From: Rhodobiaceae bacterium
GTDB lineage: Bacteria > Pseudomonadota > Alphaproteobacteria > Parvibaculales > Parvibaculaceae
Assembly: GCA_002746275.1 (NCBI GenBank)
Contig: NVWR01000004.1
Span: forward strand, 49,044 to 73,252
DNA: 24,209 nt
Reading direction: 5' to 3'
The position numbers and the translations under genes were made by a program. How positions within the stretch are numbered: position 1 is the stretch's first letter; every line of letters begins with the position of its first letter. This document shows positions 1 through 8,703 of this stretch, one piece after another. The notes below the pieces were generated by a model. That model saw nothing but the letters and a program-made list of their open reading frames with translations. It had not been told where the DNA came from and made no database searches.

Positions 1-1
1 A

Positions 2-577
2 GAAGCCATTGGCTTTGCCTTCATGGTGGCGCTGATGACGCTGTATATGATCCTGGCAAGCCAGTTCAACAGCTTTGCTCAGCCGGTCATCATCATGCTC
101 ACCGCGCCGCTCTCTTTCGTTGGTGCGTTCATAGCGCTCAGCCTTTCTGGTCTCGAACTCACCATGTTCGCCCAGATCGGCCTTTTGGCGCTGATGGGAC
201 TGGTGATGAAGAACGGTATCCTGCTGGTCGACTATGCCAACACGTTGCGAGATAAGCTGGGCTCTGCCCGGGCGGCCATGCTTGAGGCGGGGCCGGTTCG
301 GCTGCGTCCGGTGTTGATGACGGCGCTTTCCACAATATGCGGCATGATCCCGGTGGCCCTGTCCACCAGCCAGGGAGCGGAATTTCGCAATGCCATGGGG
401 TTTCTGGTGATCGGCGGCCTCGCTTCCTCCACCTTCCTGACCCTTCTGGTCATCCCCGTCACCTATACATTGATGGATGATGGTTATTCGCTCATTCTGC
501 GGGGCATCCGGCGCTTTTGGCCTGGTCAGGATGATGATGATCGATCAGATCGGCTGCGACGGACACCGGCGGAATAA
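2..577 (+). CDS. RND efflux transporter permease, C-terminal part (5' end outside window)
   Basis: This is the C-terminal end of an inner-membrane RND drug/solute exporter of the AcrB/MexB type, which works as a proton antiporter with a periplasmic adaptor and an outer-membrane channel. The frame is open from base 2, so the gene starts upstream of the window; the first Met at 23 is internal. Visible family hallmarks are the helix segment ILASQFNSF, the motif GLVMKNGILLVDYAN (the conserved K-N-G-I in the TM10/11 region), and RLRPVLMTALSTICGMIPVA followed by two hydrophobic C-terminal helices. The tail after the last helix is short and polar with an acidic DDDD run, as usual for a cytoplasmic end. 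No adaptor gene follows, so adaptor and any regulator would lie upstream. Substrate cannot be told from this fragment. Family assignment is secure. Confidence 0.93.
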   Translation, partial: EAIGFAFMVALMTLYMILASQFNSFAQPVIIMLTAPLSFVGAFIALSLSGLELTMFAQIGLLALMGLVMKNGILLVDYANTLRDKLGSARAAMLEAGPVRLRPVLMTALSTICGMIPVALSTSQGAEFRNAMGFLVIGGLASSTFLTLLVIPVTYTLMDDGYSLILRGIRRFWPGQDDDDRSDRLRRTPAE

Positions 578-641
578 AGCAGCTCAAAATCACGCTGGTG
601 CGGTTGGCGCGACGCTCGGAAAGGCTTACATTCCCGACACA

Positions 642-671
642 TTGCCGCCCAGAGGGCTGCTCCCCTATTGT
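642..671 (+). promoter_or_regulatory. candidate sigma-70-type promoter of pepN
   Basis: TTGCCG at 642-647 (four matches to TTGACA) is followed after 18 bases by TATTGT at 666-671 (four matches to TATAAT), placing a start site close to the pepN ATG at 692. The 114-base gap between the RND gene and pepN contains no other feature I can support. The match is weak, and pepN could also be read through from the RND gene. Confidence 0.22.
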
Positions 672-691
672 TTTAGATTGTTGTGGTGCCT

Positions 692-3337
692 ATGAAGACG
701 GAAGAACCGCGTCCTGTTCTCCTTAGTGAGTATCGTCCACCTGCCTTTTTGGTGGATAAAATCTCGCTGGAGGTCTCTCTTGATCCCGATAAGACGGAAG
801 TCCGTTCTTTCCTCCATATGCGCCGTAACCCCGATGCGCCCCGTGAAGGGCCACTGGTGTTGGACGGCGAACACTTTGAGTTGAAAGAAGTTCGCCTTGA
901 CGATGAGAGACTTGGCGAAAACCGCTATCAGGTGGACGACACCTCACTCACCATCGCGACTGTTCCAGACGAATTTGTCCTGTCCACCCTGACGACATGT
1001 GCGCCCGCCGCCAACACAGCCCTCACCGGCCTTTATCAGTCCAACGGCATCTTCTGTACGCAGTGTGAGGCGGAGGGCTTTCGCCGGATCACCTACTATC
1101 TCGACCGACCCGACGTGATGGCCGAGTTCCGCACGCGCATCGTCGCTGACAAAAGCCTTGCCTCCGTCCTTCTTTCCAACGGCAATTGTGTTGCTGAGGG
1201 CACGCTGGAGGATGGACGTCATTTTGCTGAATGGCATGACCCATTCAAAAAACCCGCTTACCTGTTTGCACTCGTCGCCGGCGACCTTGCGGTTGTTGAA
1301 GACAGCTTCCACACGATGTCTGGACGCGATATTGCCTTGCGCATTTTTGTCGAGCCGGGCAATGAAGACCGCTGCGCCTATGCAATGGACGCCCTCAAGC
1401 GCTCTATGAAATGGGACGAGGAGGTTTTTGGCCGGGAATATGACCTCGATATTTTCATGATCGTTGCCGTCAGCGCCTTCAACATGGGGGCCATGGAAAA
1501 CAAAGGACTTAATGTCTTCAACGACAAATATGTGTTGGCCCGCCCTGACACCGCAACCGATGCTGACTATGCCGCTATCGAATCCATCGTTGCCCACGAA
1601 TATTTTCACAATTGGACCGGAAATCGCATTACTTGCCGGGACTGGTTCCAACTGTGCCTGAAGGAAGGTCTGACGGTTTTCCGCGATCAGGAGTTTACAA
1701 GCGATCAGCGGTCGCGCGCAGTAAAGCGCATCGCCGACGTGCGGCTACTGCGGACGCACCAGTTTCCAGAAGATGGCGGCCCGCTCTCTCATCCGGTTCG
1801 CCCGAACGCCTACATCGAGATCAATAATTTCTACACAGCAACGGTCTATGAAAAAGGCGCTGAGCTTGTACGTATGATCCACACGCTGCTTGGCGCTGAA
1901 CGGTTCCGCAAAGGCATGGACCTCTATTTCGAACGTCATGATGGGGAAGCGGCAACCGTCGAAGACTTCCTGTCTGCCATCGGCGATGGGGGCGACGAAG
2001 ACCTGAGTGGTTTCAAAAACTGGTATTCACAAGCCGGCACTCCGGAAGTTCTGGTGACCACCCAATGGGATCAGGCGAGTGCGACCTACACCGCCAAAAT
2101 GAGCCAGATCTGCCCGCCAACACCGGGGCAGCCCAACAAAACGACTCTCCCTATTCCCATTGAGCTCGGTCTTTTGTGTGCAGACGGCACGGAGATCCCC
2201 CTTCAGCTTGACGGAGAGGATAGCCCTGGCGCCACCTCCCGGATTGTGATGCTGGATCAGCGCGAACAGGTTTTTCGGTTTCACAACGTGACGCAAAAAC
2301 CCGTCCCTTCCCTGCTGCGAGGCTTCACCGCCCCGGTCAAGCTCAGCGCTAATCAGAGTGAGCGGGATTGGACCTTCCTGATGGCCCATGACAGTGACCC
2401 GTTCAATCGGTGGGAAGCGGGCCAGAAATATGCGTCGACGATTTTGATCTCCAACGCCGAGGCGCTGCAAAAAGGCGGCAAAGCACGGCAGGGAAATGTC
2501 TTCTCAGATATTATCGAAAAGCTTCTTGCTGATGAAAATCTGGAGCCCGAGTTCGTTGCGCAAATGATCACCTTGCCCGCCGAGCAAACTCTGGCCCAGA
2601 CAGTCGGCTCGAACGTTGATGTCGAGGCCATTCACGCCGTCCGCAATGATCTGCGATCTGCGATTGCGGAGCGGCTTTGGGAGACCTTCCGCGCGGCCTA
2701 CGACCGCCTTCTGGTGCCGGGCCCCTACTCACCCGATGCAGAGAGTGCTGGACGCCGGACACTTCGCAACACGTGCTTGTCCTATCTCGTTGCTTCCAGT
2801 CGACCAGAAGGGTTGCGGCTAGCGGTTGAGCAGTTTCAGGCCGCCGACAATATGACAGATGAGATCGCAGCTCTCGCGCTGCTTGCCGACCATGACGGGC
2901 CGGAACGGGAGACCGCGTTGGAGGCATTCCACGAGCGCTGGAAAACCGACAATATCGTCATCGACAAGTGGTTTGCCATTCAGGCCGTATCCACCCTTCC
3001 CGGTACGCTTGAAAACGTCAAACGACTGACGGAGCATCCTGTCTTTTCGCTTTCGAACCCCAACAAGGTTCGTGCGCTCATCGGCAGTTTTGCCAATGCC
3101 AATCAACTCCGCTTCCACGCTGCAGATGGTTCGGGATACAGCTATATCGGCGATAATGTTCTGGAGCTTGATCGGCTGAACCCACAGGTCGCCGCGCGTC
3201 TTTTGGGAGCCTTCAAATCTTGGCGGCAATTTGACAGCGCGCGCCAGGACCAAATGAAGGCTGTGCTGGAAAAGATCGTTAACGCACCCGGCATCTCCCA
3301 GGATGTCTATGAAATCGCCAGTAAAAGCCTGTCGTAA
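692..3337 (+). CDS. pepN: aminopeptidase N (M1 family zinc metallopeptidase)
   Basis: A cytoplasmic broad-specificity aminopeptidase that removes N-terminal residues from peptides during protein turnover. The 881-residue length is that of bacterial PepN (about 870-890). The exopeptidase motif GAMEN is at residues 266-270 and the zinc site HEYFH at 302-306 with the third ligand Glu325 (HExxH-x18-E). The usual order of an N-terminal beta domain, thermolysin-like domain, short beta domain and helical C-terminal domain fits the length. Start: GTG codons at 683 and 686 precede an in-frame ATG at 692; I chose ATG, giving MKTEEPRP, although no strong Shine-Dalgarno is visible for any of them. There is no signal peptide. 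The gene stands alone between the RND gene and the kinase; no hairpin terminator is seen after its stop. Confidence 0.96.
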   Translation: MKTEEPRPVLLSEYRPPAFLVDKISLEVSLDPDKTEVRSFLHMRRNPDAPREGPLVLDGEHFELKEVRLDDERLGENRYQVDDTSLTIATVPDEFVLSTLTTCAPAANTALTGLYQSNGIFCTQCEAEGFRRITYYLDRPDVMAEFRTRIVADKSLASVLLSNGNCVAEGTLEDGRHFAEWHDPFKKPAYLFALVAGDLAVVEDSFHTMSGRDIALRIFVEPGNEDRCAYAMDALKRSMKWDEEVFGREYDLDIFMIVAVSAFNMGAMENKGLNVFNDKYVLARPDTATDADYAAIESIVAHEYFHNWTGNRITCRDWFQLCLKEGLTVFRDQEFTSDQRSRAVKRIADVRLLRTHQFPEDGGPLSHPVRPNAYIEINNFYTATVYEKGAELVRMIHTLLGAERFRKGMDLYFERHDGEAATVEDFLSAIGDGGDEDLSGFKNWYSQAGTPEVLVTTQWDQASATYTAKMSQICPPTPGQPNKTTLPIPIELGLLCADGTEIPLQLDGEDSPGATSRIVMLDQREQVFRFHNVTQKPVPSLLRGFTAPVKLSANQSERDWTFLMAHDSDPFNRWEAGQKYASTILISNAEALQKGGKARQGNVFSDIIEKLLADENLEPEFVAQMITLPAEQTLAQTVGSNVDVEAIHAVRNDLRSAIAERLWETFRAAYDRLLVPGPYSPDAESAGRRTLRNTCLSYLVASSRPEGLRLAVEQFQAADNMTDEIAALALLADHDGPERETALEAFHERWKTDNIVIDKWFAIQAVSTLPGTLENVKRLTEHPVFSLSNPNKVRALIGSFANANQLRFHAADGSGYSYIGDNVLELDRLNPQVAARLLGAFKSWRQFDSARQDQMKAVLEKIVNAPGISQDVYEIASKSLS

Positions 3338-3404
3338 CAAAAGCCCGCCTTTTTTGCTTTAGAATGGTTTGTTCTGGGCCAAGGTGGGGCATAATTACAT
3401 CGTC

Positions 3405-3480
3405 CGACACAAACGTGTCGCTGCTGCTCTGCGCGGTATAGACAAGTTGCTGTGTGACTTGAATCATCCAAAGATGATTC
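3405..3480 (+). promoter_or_regulatory. two inverted repeats in the histidine-kinase leader, one flanked by GANTC sites
   Basis: CGACAC (3405-3410) and GTGTCG (3415-3420) form a perfect 6-base inverted repeat with a 4-base spacer. GAATCATC (3461-3468) and GATGATTC (3473-3480) form a perfect 8-base inverted repeat with spacer CAAA; its outer pentamers GAATC and GATTC are both GANTC, the CcrM methylation sequence of alphaproteobacteria. Both repeats lie after pepN and before the ATG at 3558 that I prefer for the kinase, which suits operators or leader hairpins. If the kinase really starts at the TTG at 3369 they would be coding. Confidence 0.4.
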
Positions 3481-3557
3481 GGCACATGCTGGATTTGGGG
3501 GAATTCCTAGCAGAACGTTTGGGAGGGTCAAGAAATGGTCCAGAGGACGAGCGTGTC

Positions 3558-5393
3558 ATGAACGGGTTGGTTGCCTTGCGAAATATTATGCCCCGGAAAA
3601 ATCTCAGTGATGCCGGAAGTGCCGAGATCATGGTGCGCGCTTCCGAGCCGTCGGTCTGGGCACAGAGATTGACCTTTGGCGTTTCAACGTTGGCCCTGAT
3701 AGCCGCCAACGGTGCCTTGTGGTGGCAAGATGGGTTCTCGCGGTCTCTCCTTTTTGCAGCTCTGGCAAGTGCGACCAGTCTGGGATTGGGGTTTGCCCTG
3801 ATCCGTGCGAACGAGCGCAAAGCCGAAGCGCTGGCCCAGGTTACCGAAAACCAGCAACGCTTCGACATGGCCTTTGCCGGTGCCAGATGTGGCATCTGGG
3901 ACTGGGACATTTCAGAAAACAGAATCTATTGGTCGAAAGCAATGTTTGACATGCTGGGGCATCGTCAGGCGGCAAAACGGCTCACCCCCAGTGAAATCAA
4001 AGCCATCACCCATCCCGATGATCTGGGTGCCATAGACGACATCATGTCCGCTCCTGATAAAGCAAGCCGGTCCTACGACACCAGCTTTCGGCTTCGGCAT
4101 GATGATGGGAGCTGGATCTGGGTGCATGCGAAGGGACAAGTGTGGAGCGGATCACGCAATGTCGGGGACCGGGTCATCGGCATCACCATTGATATTACCG
4201 AGCAGCGCAACGCTGAGGCCTCGGCGCAGATCGCCACAGATCGCCTGCGCGATGCCATCGACAGTATCGGCGAAGCCTTCGTCTTGTTTGACGCCCAAGA
4301 TGGACTGCTCGCCTGCAACAATAAGTTTCTCGAATTTTTCGAAATCGAAGAAGCAGCGGCGACCCAGGGCGCAACGCGGACGTCCCTTCTGGCCGACAGT
4401 GACATTGAGGGAACCTGGCCATCCGGTGTGACCGAGAGCGTCGCAGAGTTCCATCTGCCAAACGGACGCTGGCTTCAGATCAGTGCGCGGCCCACTGCCG
4501 ATGGGGGCCATGTGAGTGTCTGCACGGACATTACCGCGATCAAAGAACAGGAAGAGGCCCTCACCACAAATCAGCATGCCCTGCAGGCCACGGTTGTTGA
4601 TCTGGAGACCTCAAAGTCAAAACTACAAGATCAGGCACGGCAACTCGTGGAACTGGCAGAAAAATATGCCTCAGAAAAAACACGCGCCGAAGCTGCCAAT
4701 CGTTCCAAGTCGGAATTCCTGGCCAACATGAGCCACGAATTGCGAACGCCGCTCAATGCCATCATCGGGTTTTCCGAAATAATGGAAACAAAGCTTTTTG
4801 GTCCGCTTGGCGCGCCCAAATATGAGGAATATGCAAGCGACATTAAGTCCAGTGGCGAACACCTTCTTGATGTCATCAACGACATTCTCGACATGTCCAA
4901 AATTGAAGCCGGACACATGACGCTTGAGCGTGAGCCGCTGAACGTTTCAGAGGCCGTTCAAGAAGCCTTCCGCCTTATTGCCGGACGTGCGGACGTGGCA
5001 GGTGTAAAGCTCATCAACAAGATTGAAACCCCGCCACCTGCATTTGCCGACAAGCGGGCCATCAAACAAGTCCTGCTCAACCTTCTGTCAAATGCCGTCA
5101 AATTTACGGAATCGGGCGATACCATCACCGTGAGCGCCAACTTGGGCGATGGGATGCTGCGGATATCGGTTCGTGATACGGGCATTGGGATACCGGCAGA
5201 CCATCTCTCGAAATTGGGAAAACCGTTTGAGCAGGTCGAGTCGCAACACAGCAAAAAGCATAAAGGCACGGGTCTCGGCCTCGCCCTTTCGCGATCTTTT
5301 GTTGAGATGCACGGCGGTGTGTTGGTAATCGAAAGCGAAGAAGGGGTCGGCACGACCGTGTCGTTCACCCTGCCCCTCGCCGCTCAACACTAA
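3558..5393 (+). CDS. PAS-domain membrane sensor histidine kinase (PleC/DivJ-like)
   Basis: A two-component sensor kinase anchored in the inner membrane. In a 611-residue product the order is: two hydrophobic helices around residues 38-56 and 59-81 with almost no periplasmic loop, a PAS domain about 99-215 (contains GIWDWD), a second PAS about 225-325 (EAFVLFDAQDGLLACNN), a helical linker, HisKA with the phospho-accepting His393 in FLANMSHELRTPLNAI, and HATPase_c with N box (NLLSNAVKF, about 508), G1 (DTGIGI, about 540) and G2 (GTGLGLALS). The segment FGPLG...YASDI..SGEHLL after the His box is typical of the PleC/DivJ/PdhS group, hinting at cell-cycle or development-type signalling; this is inference. 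There is no receiver domain and no adjacent response regulator, so the partner is elsewhere. Start: the frame is open back to TTG 3369, but ATG 3558 is preceded by AGAGGA and leaves the inverted repeats outside the gene. It converges on the puuA-like gene with only five bases between stops. Confidence 0.9.
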   Translation: MNGLVALRNIMPRKNLSDAGSAEIMVRASEPSVWAQRLTFGVSTLALIAANGALWWQDGFSRSLLFAALASATSLGLGFALIRANERKAEALAQVTENQQRFDMAFAGARCGIWDWDISENRIYWSKAMFDMLGHRQAAKRLTPSEIKAITHPDDLGAIDDIMSAPDKASRSYDTSFRLRHDDGSWIWVHAKGQVWSGSRNVGDRVIGITIDITEQRNAEASAQIATDRLRDAIDSIGEAFVLFDAQDGLLACNNKFLEFFEIEEAAATQGATRTSLLADSDIEGTWPSGVTESVAEFHLPNGRWLQISARPTADGGHVSVCTDITAIKEQEEALTTNQHALQATVVDLETSKSKLQDQARQLVELAEKYASEKTRAEAANRSKSEFLANMSHELRTPLNAIIGFSEIMETKLFGPLGAPKYEEYASDIKSSGEHLLDVINDILDMSKIEAGHMTLEREPLNVSEAVQEAFRLIAGRADVAGVKLINKIETPPPAFADKRAIKQVLLNLLSNAVKFTESGDTITVSANLGDGMLRISVRDTGIGIPADHLSKLGKPFEQVESQHSKKHKGTGLGLALSRSFVEMHGGVLVIESEEGVGTTVSFTLPLAAQH

Positions 5394-5398
5394 GAAAT

Positions 5399-6781
5399 TT
5401 AGAGATACCACTCGTATTCGCGTGCTGAGATGGCCCGCTGGAACCGCAGATATTCCAGCCGCTTTGTCTCGGCGTAAATGTCCACGAATTCAGAGCCCAG
5501 ATAGGTTCGCATCAGATCAGATTTCGAAAACCGCTCGACAGCATCTAGCAGGGTAAGCGGCAGATTGGGATCCACAACGCTGCAGGCATTTGTCGATACG
5601 GGTTCTCCCGGTTCAATTTTGTTTTCCAGACCGTGATGAACACCCGCCAGAAGAACCGCCAGCACCAGATAGGGATTGATGTCTGCACCAGCCACGCGAT
5701 GTTCGATGCGGCGCGCGGTTGGCAGGCCCGTCGGTACGCGGAAAGCCACGGACCGGTTATTGTATCCCCAGGCATCATTTACCGGCACGAAGAGGTTTGG
5801 CCCGAAGCGTCGGTAGGCATTGATGTTGGGGGCAAGGATTGCCATTGATGCGGGCAACATCGCCTGTAGCCCGCCAATAGCATGACGCATTCTGTCGGAG
5901 CCCGCCTCGCTGCCATCATCAAATATATTGTTCCCGTCCCCATCCAACATGCTGAGGTGAATGTGGCACCCATTACCGGTCTGATTGAGAAAGGGCTTGG
6001 CCATAAAACTTGCGCGCAGTCCATGTTGCCTAGCCGCGGCGCTGATCAGATAACGCAATAAGATGCCATGATCTCCGGAGCGCAAGACATCTGGCCCATG
6101 GGCCAAGTTGACCTCGTACTGGCCGGGAGCAAACTCCGCGACCGCTGCGGAAGCGGGAACAGCCAGACATTCCGCAAAATTTCCGATGTCGCGCAGAAGA
6201 TCCGCGAAGCCATCCAGTTCTGACAGGCCATACACCTGGTTCGACGATTCCCGCTCCCCTGAACTTGGATTGATGGGCGGTTGCGGACGTCCTTTTGCAT
6301 CTGCCTTGGGGTCGAGCAGATAAAATTCCAATTCAACAGCGGTGACCGGCGTCAGGCCAAGTTTGGTTAGTCGTTCTGCCACACTTGCCAACACATTTCT
6401 GGGCTCGAAATCACACGGCACACCGTCTGGCGTGTCCATGGTCATCAACACTTGCGCCTGATCTTCGGCCCAGGGCACACGAGCAATCGATCCCGCAATG
6501 GGAAAGGCTGTGCCGTCGGGATCTCCATCGGAGAAGCCGCGTCCACAAATATCCTCATTCACCCCGGTCACATCCAGAAAATAGACAGACATGGGAAGTT
6601 GCAGGCCGTTGGAGAATATTTTTGGCGCTTCCGACACGGGCACACGCTTGCCACGCACCGTGCCACACTGGTCGGTGAACACGGCGTTCAGATAGTCTAT
6701 TCCCGGGTTGGCCGCACAGAAGGCCTTCCACTCCGCCAGGGGCGCACGGCCCGTTAATGCCGGACTTTTTTTCTTGCTCAT
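5399..6781 (-). CDS. glutamine synthetase family protein, gamma-glutamylputrescine synthetase (PuuA) type
   Basis: A 460-residue ATP-dependent gamma-glutamyl-amide ligase of the glutamine synthetase fold. PuuA-type enzymes join glutamate to putrescine or another amine in the first step of the Puu route. Visible GS motifs are the metal-binding Glu pair in VELEFYLLD (Glu150, Glu152), GCHIHLS (271-277), FRVP (347-350) and RRIEHRVAGADINPYL (357-372), and the family-type C-terminus EYEWYL. The NLYDLP adenylylation loop of GlnA is absent, so it is unlikely to be the assimilatory enzyme or a target of GlnE. The start ATG lies 11 bases after the stop of the PuuB-like gene, preceded by AAGGCAGACGAG, which implies one transcript. 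Amine specificity cannot be read from sequence; related glutamine-synthetase-like proteins act on other amines. Confidence 0.88.
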   Translation of the reverse strand: MSKKKSPALTGRAPLAEWKAFCAANPGIDYLNAVFTDQCGTVRGKRVPVSEAPKIFSNGLQLPMSVYFLDVTGVNEDICGRGFSDGDPDGTAFPIAGSIARVPWAEDQAQVLMTMDTPDGVPCDFEPRNVLASVAERLTKLGLTPVTAVELEFYLLDPKADAKGRPQPPINPSSGERESSNQVYGLSELDGFADLLRDIGNFAECLAVPASAAVAEFAPGQYEVNLAHGPDVLRSGDHGILLRYLISAAARQHGLRASFMAKPFLNQTGNGCHIHLSMLDGDGNNIFDDGSEAGSDRMRHAIGGLQAMLPASMAILAPNINAYRRFGPNLFVPVNDAWGYNNRSVAFRVPTGLPTARRIEHRVAGADINPYLVLAVLLAGVHHGLENKIEPGEPVSTNACSVVDPNLPLTLLDAVERFSKSDLMRTYLGSEFVDIYAETKRLEYLRFQRAISAREYEWYL

Positions 6782-6792
6782 TCTCGTCTGCC

Positions 6793-8127
6793 TTATAAAT
6801 CTTTGAGGCGATAATACGCGAGGGCGGCCCTCAGATACCAGCGGCGCAACCCAGGAAAAGGAATATGCGGCGGCGGCCCTTGAACAGCACGAGGCAGGTC
6901 TTTCTGGCTTTTCGTGCCCATAACCAGTGCCGCCAGTTCCCGCCCCGCCCAGGGGGCAGCAGCCACGCCGTCACCGTGATACGCCATGCCATAGAAGACC
7001 GACGGATCATCTTCCAGGGCTCCAAGGGCCGGGGTCGCGTTGCTGGCCATGCACACAAGTCCTCGCCAAAAGTGAGTGATTTCAATACCTTGCCACTCGG
7101 GAAAGACTTCTCCGAACCGTTTTTCAAGCCAGCGAAACATCTTTTGGGAGGCGTCGGGGTGCCCGGTCAAATCACCCCGTGCCCCAAACAGTATCCGTCT
7201 GTCGGGCAGAACCCGGTAGTAGAACAACAGGTTTCGGGTGTTCGAACAGGGACATTCCGTCTGCCATTGATGAGCTGAAAGCTCCGCTTCGCTCAAGGGA
7301 CGGGTGGTGAATATATTGGACATGATCGGCAGAAGACGGCCTGCAAAAGCGGGGTGTAGTGCTTCTTGGGTGAACCCATTGGTCGCCACGATGATTTTCT
7401 TCGCCCGCAGTGTTCCCCGCGCCGTCGACAAAACATGCGTACTACCTGCTTTCGTCCAGTCGATAACGCGCGTGTGGGCATGAAGGTGCGCTCCAGCCTC
7501 CGAAGCCAAGCGCCCCAGGCCACGCGCAAACTTCAATGGATGAAGGCCAAAACCAGCTCCTATCCAGAGAGCGCCAAACTGTTCGGTTGAATTGTATCCC
7601 TCCTCCGCAAAAGTCTCTGCGCTCAGAAGGCGGGTTGGCACATCAAAGGTGCCTGACAGCAGCTCTGCTTCTTCCTTCAGGTCTTTGAAGCGGCGGGCAT
7701 TGTGTGCGACTTCGAACATGCCGTCACCTTGCAGATCAGCCTCAATGCCATTTTGAGTGATCAAGTCCCTCACCAGCTCAATCGCCTCTACCTGCGAGGT
7801 GATATAGCGCTTGGCCTCTTCCAGCCCGTAGGTGCGAATGTGGTCTGCATACCCCATGCTTGAAGGGTGCAGGCCGCAAAACCCGCCATTACGCCCCGAG
7901 GCACCCCAGGCGATTTCTCCCGCCTCCAGAACACGTACATCCATATCCGCGTCGCGCGTCAGATGATAGGCGGCGGAGAGGCCCGTATATCCCCCGCCAA
8001 TGATCGCAACGTCGCAGCTCTCCCCGTCTTTCAGCGGAACATCACCCTCAAAAGGCGGCGCTGTATCTTCCCAATAGCTGGGAACGGGAGATGCAAAATC
8101 GTAGACGGACGGGTGATAGAGAGGCAT
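6793..8127 (-). CDS. FAD-dependent amine oxidoreductase of the DAO family, PuuB-like (gamma-glutamylputrescine oxidase)
   Basis: A 444-residue flavoenzyme. It has the N-terminal FAD dinucleotide motif AIIGGGYTGLSAAYHL (residues 41-56) and the GASGRNGGF motif (75-83) that marks PuuB-like and glycine/sarcosine-oxidase-like members of the D-amino-acid-oxidase fold, and a C-terminal FAD region with YGMAYHGDGVAAA. PuuB oxidises gamma-glutamyl-putrescine to the aldehyde with release of ammonia and hydrogen peroxide. Pairing with the PuuA-like ligase 11 bases downstream supports a two-step amine pathway; aldehyde dehydrogenase and gamma-glutamyl-GABA hydrolase genes are not in the window. N-terminal residues 1-30 (PSVYDFASPVPSYWEDTA) also resemble the family. 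Start ATG 8127 has only a weak ribosome site. A 54-base gap separates it from the sigma module upstream on the same strand. Confidence 0.88.
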   Translation of the reverse strand: MPLYHPSVYDFASPVPSYWEDTAPPFEGDVPLKDGESCDVAIIGGGYTGLSAAYHLTRDADMDVRVLEAGEIAWGASGRNGGFCGLHPSSMGYADHIRTYGLEEAKRYITSQVEAIELVRDLITQNGIEADLQGDGMFEVAHNARRFKDLKEEAELLSGTFDVPTRLLSAETFAEEGYNSTEQFGALWIGAGFGLHPLKFARGLGRLASEAGAHLHAHTRVIDWTKAGSTHVLSTARGTLRAKKIIVATNGFTQEALHPAFAGRLLPIMSNIFTTRPLSEAELSAHQWQTECPCSNTRNLLFYYRVLPDRRILFGARGDLTGHPDASQKMFRWLEKRFGEVFPEWQGIEITHFWRGLVCMASNATPALGALEDDPSVFYGMAYHGDGVAAAPWAGRELAALVMGTKSQKDLPRAVQGPPPHIPFPGLRRWYLRAALAYYRLKDL

Positions 8128-8134
8128 GGAGACT

Positions 8135-8150
8135 CACATTTGATCATGTG
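8135..8150 (-). promoter_or_regulatory. operator-like inverted repeat before the PuuB-like gene
   Basis: CACAT (8135-8139) and ATGTG (8146-8150) form a 5-base inverted repeat around TTGATC, starting eight bases upstream of the PuuB-like start codon. It sits where a repressor would block transcription or translation, but a 5-base match is not strong evidence and no repressor gene is adjacent. Confidence 0.25.
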
Positions 8151-8181
8151 GGGTACAGTCTCAACGAAGTAGGCTCAAGTT

Positions 8182-8703
8182 TCAATTCGCCGCGGGTGTT
8201 TCTCTTGGTCTCGACCTGTTCCAACGGTGACGCGGCGGGCGTTTCAGTTCCGCAGCAATTTTATCGCGGGTTTCCGGTGACAGATCGCCAAACGCCTCAA
8301 TCAACACGTCCTGCGAAGCGGACGCGATGCCAGCCATTGCGGCACGCACTCCTGCAAACGCTTCCTTTGCCGCCTGCTTGTCATAGGGGTCCGCGGCAAC
8401 AGCCTCGCTCAATGCAAGCCTTGCTGCACGAATACTTCTAAAATGCACAGCAATCCCCTCGCCGTGAGGTCGCATGTTTCGACGGAAGGTTTGGCGTTCT
8501 TCATCGCTCAACGCCCGCATCACCGCCCCATGAGGCATGCCGAACATCATCGACCCGCGATGTTCTCCCCGATTGAAATGATGAAAAGCGTTCACCCCAA
8601 CATGTGCCAGGAGAAAGAAATTGACGACCAGGGAGACGAGTAGAAGCGGACCGACCCATCGTTTGTTCGCGAGCCTTGGCTCAGATGTATTTCGTTCGCT
8701 CAT
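8182..8703 (-). CDS. membrane-anchored periplasmic metal-sensor-like protein (Metal_resist/CnrX-Spy type)
   Basis: A 173-residue protein with one N-terminal transmembrane helix (about residues 15-36, WVGPLLLVSLVVNFFLLAHV) and a periplasmic helical domain containing LSDEERQTFRRNMRP and LSPETRDKIAAEL, the helical hairpin pattern of the heavy-metal-resistance family that includes CnrX. His- and Met-containing stretches just after the helix (HHFNRGEHRGSMMFGMPHG) could bind metal. CnrX-type proteins sense metal in the periplasm and control release of an ECF sigma factor from its membrane anti-sigma factor, which fits the two genes upstream. Start: ATG 8703 overlaps the preceding stop as ATGA and has GAGG seven bases upstream; the in-frame ATG at 8709 is too close to that ribosome site. 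The inducer is unknown. Confidence 0.78.
   Translation of the reverse strand: MSERNTSEPRLANKRWVGPLLLVSLVVNFFLLAHVGVNAFHHFNRGEHRGSMMFGMPHGAVMRALSDEERQTFRRNMRPHGEGIAVHFRSIRAARLALSEAVAADPYDKQAAKEAFAGVRAAMAGIASASQDVLIEAFGDLSPETRDKIAAELKRPPRHRWNRSRPRETPAAN

Noticed and set aside
944..1651. 235-codon minus-strand frame inside pepN
   Set aside because: It lies fully opposite the PepN catalytic region with its GAMEN and HEYFH motifs; a shadow frame of a high-G+C gene.
3338..3368. Possible pepN terminator (T-run at about 3350-3355)
   Set aside because: There is a T-run, but no stable stem before it; AAAAGCC occurs as a direct, not inverted, repeat.
3369..3557. N-terminal extension of the histidine kinase from TTG 3369
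   Set aside because: No ribosome site at the TTG, G/C at third codon positions only about 56% by hand count, and the stretch holds two perfect inverted repeats. Kept as an alternative only.
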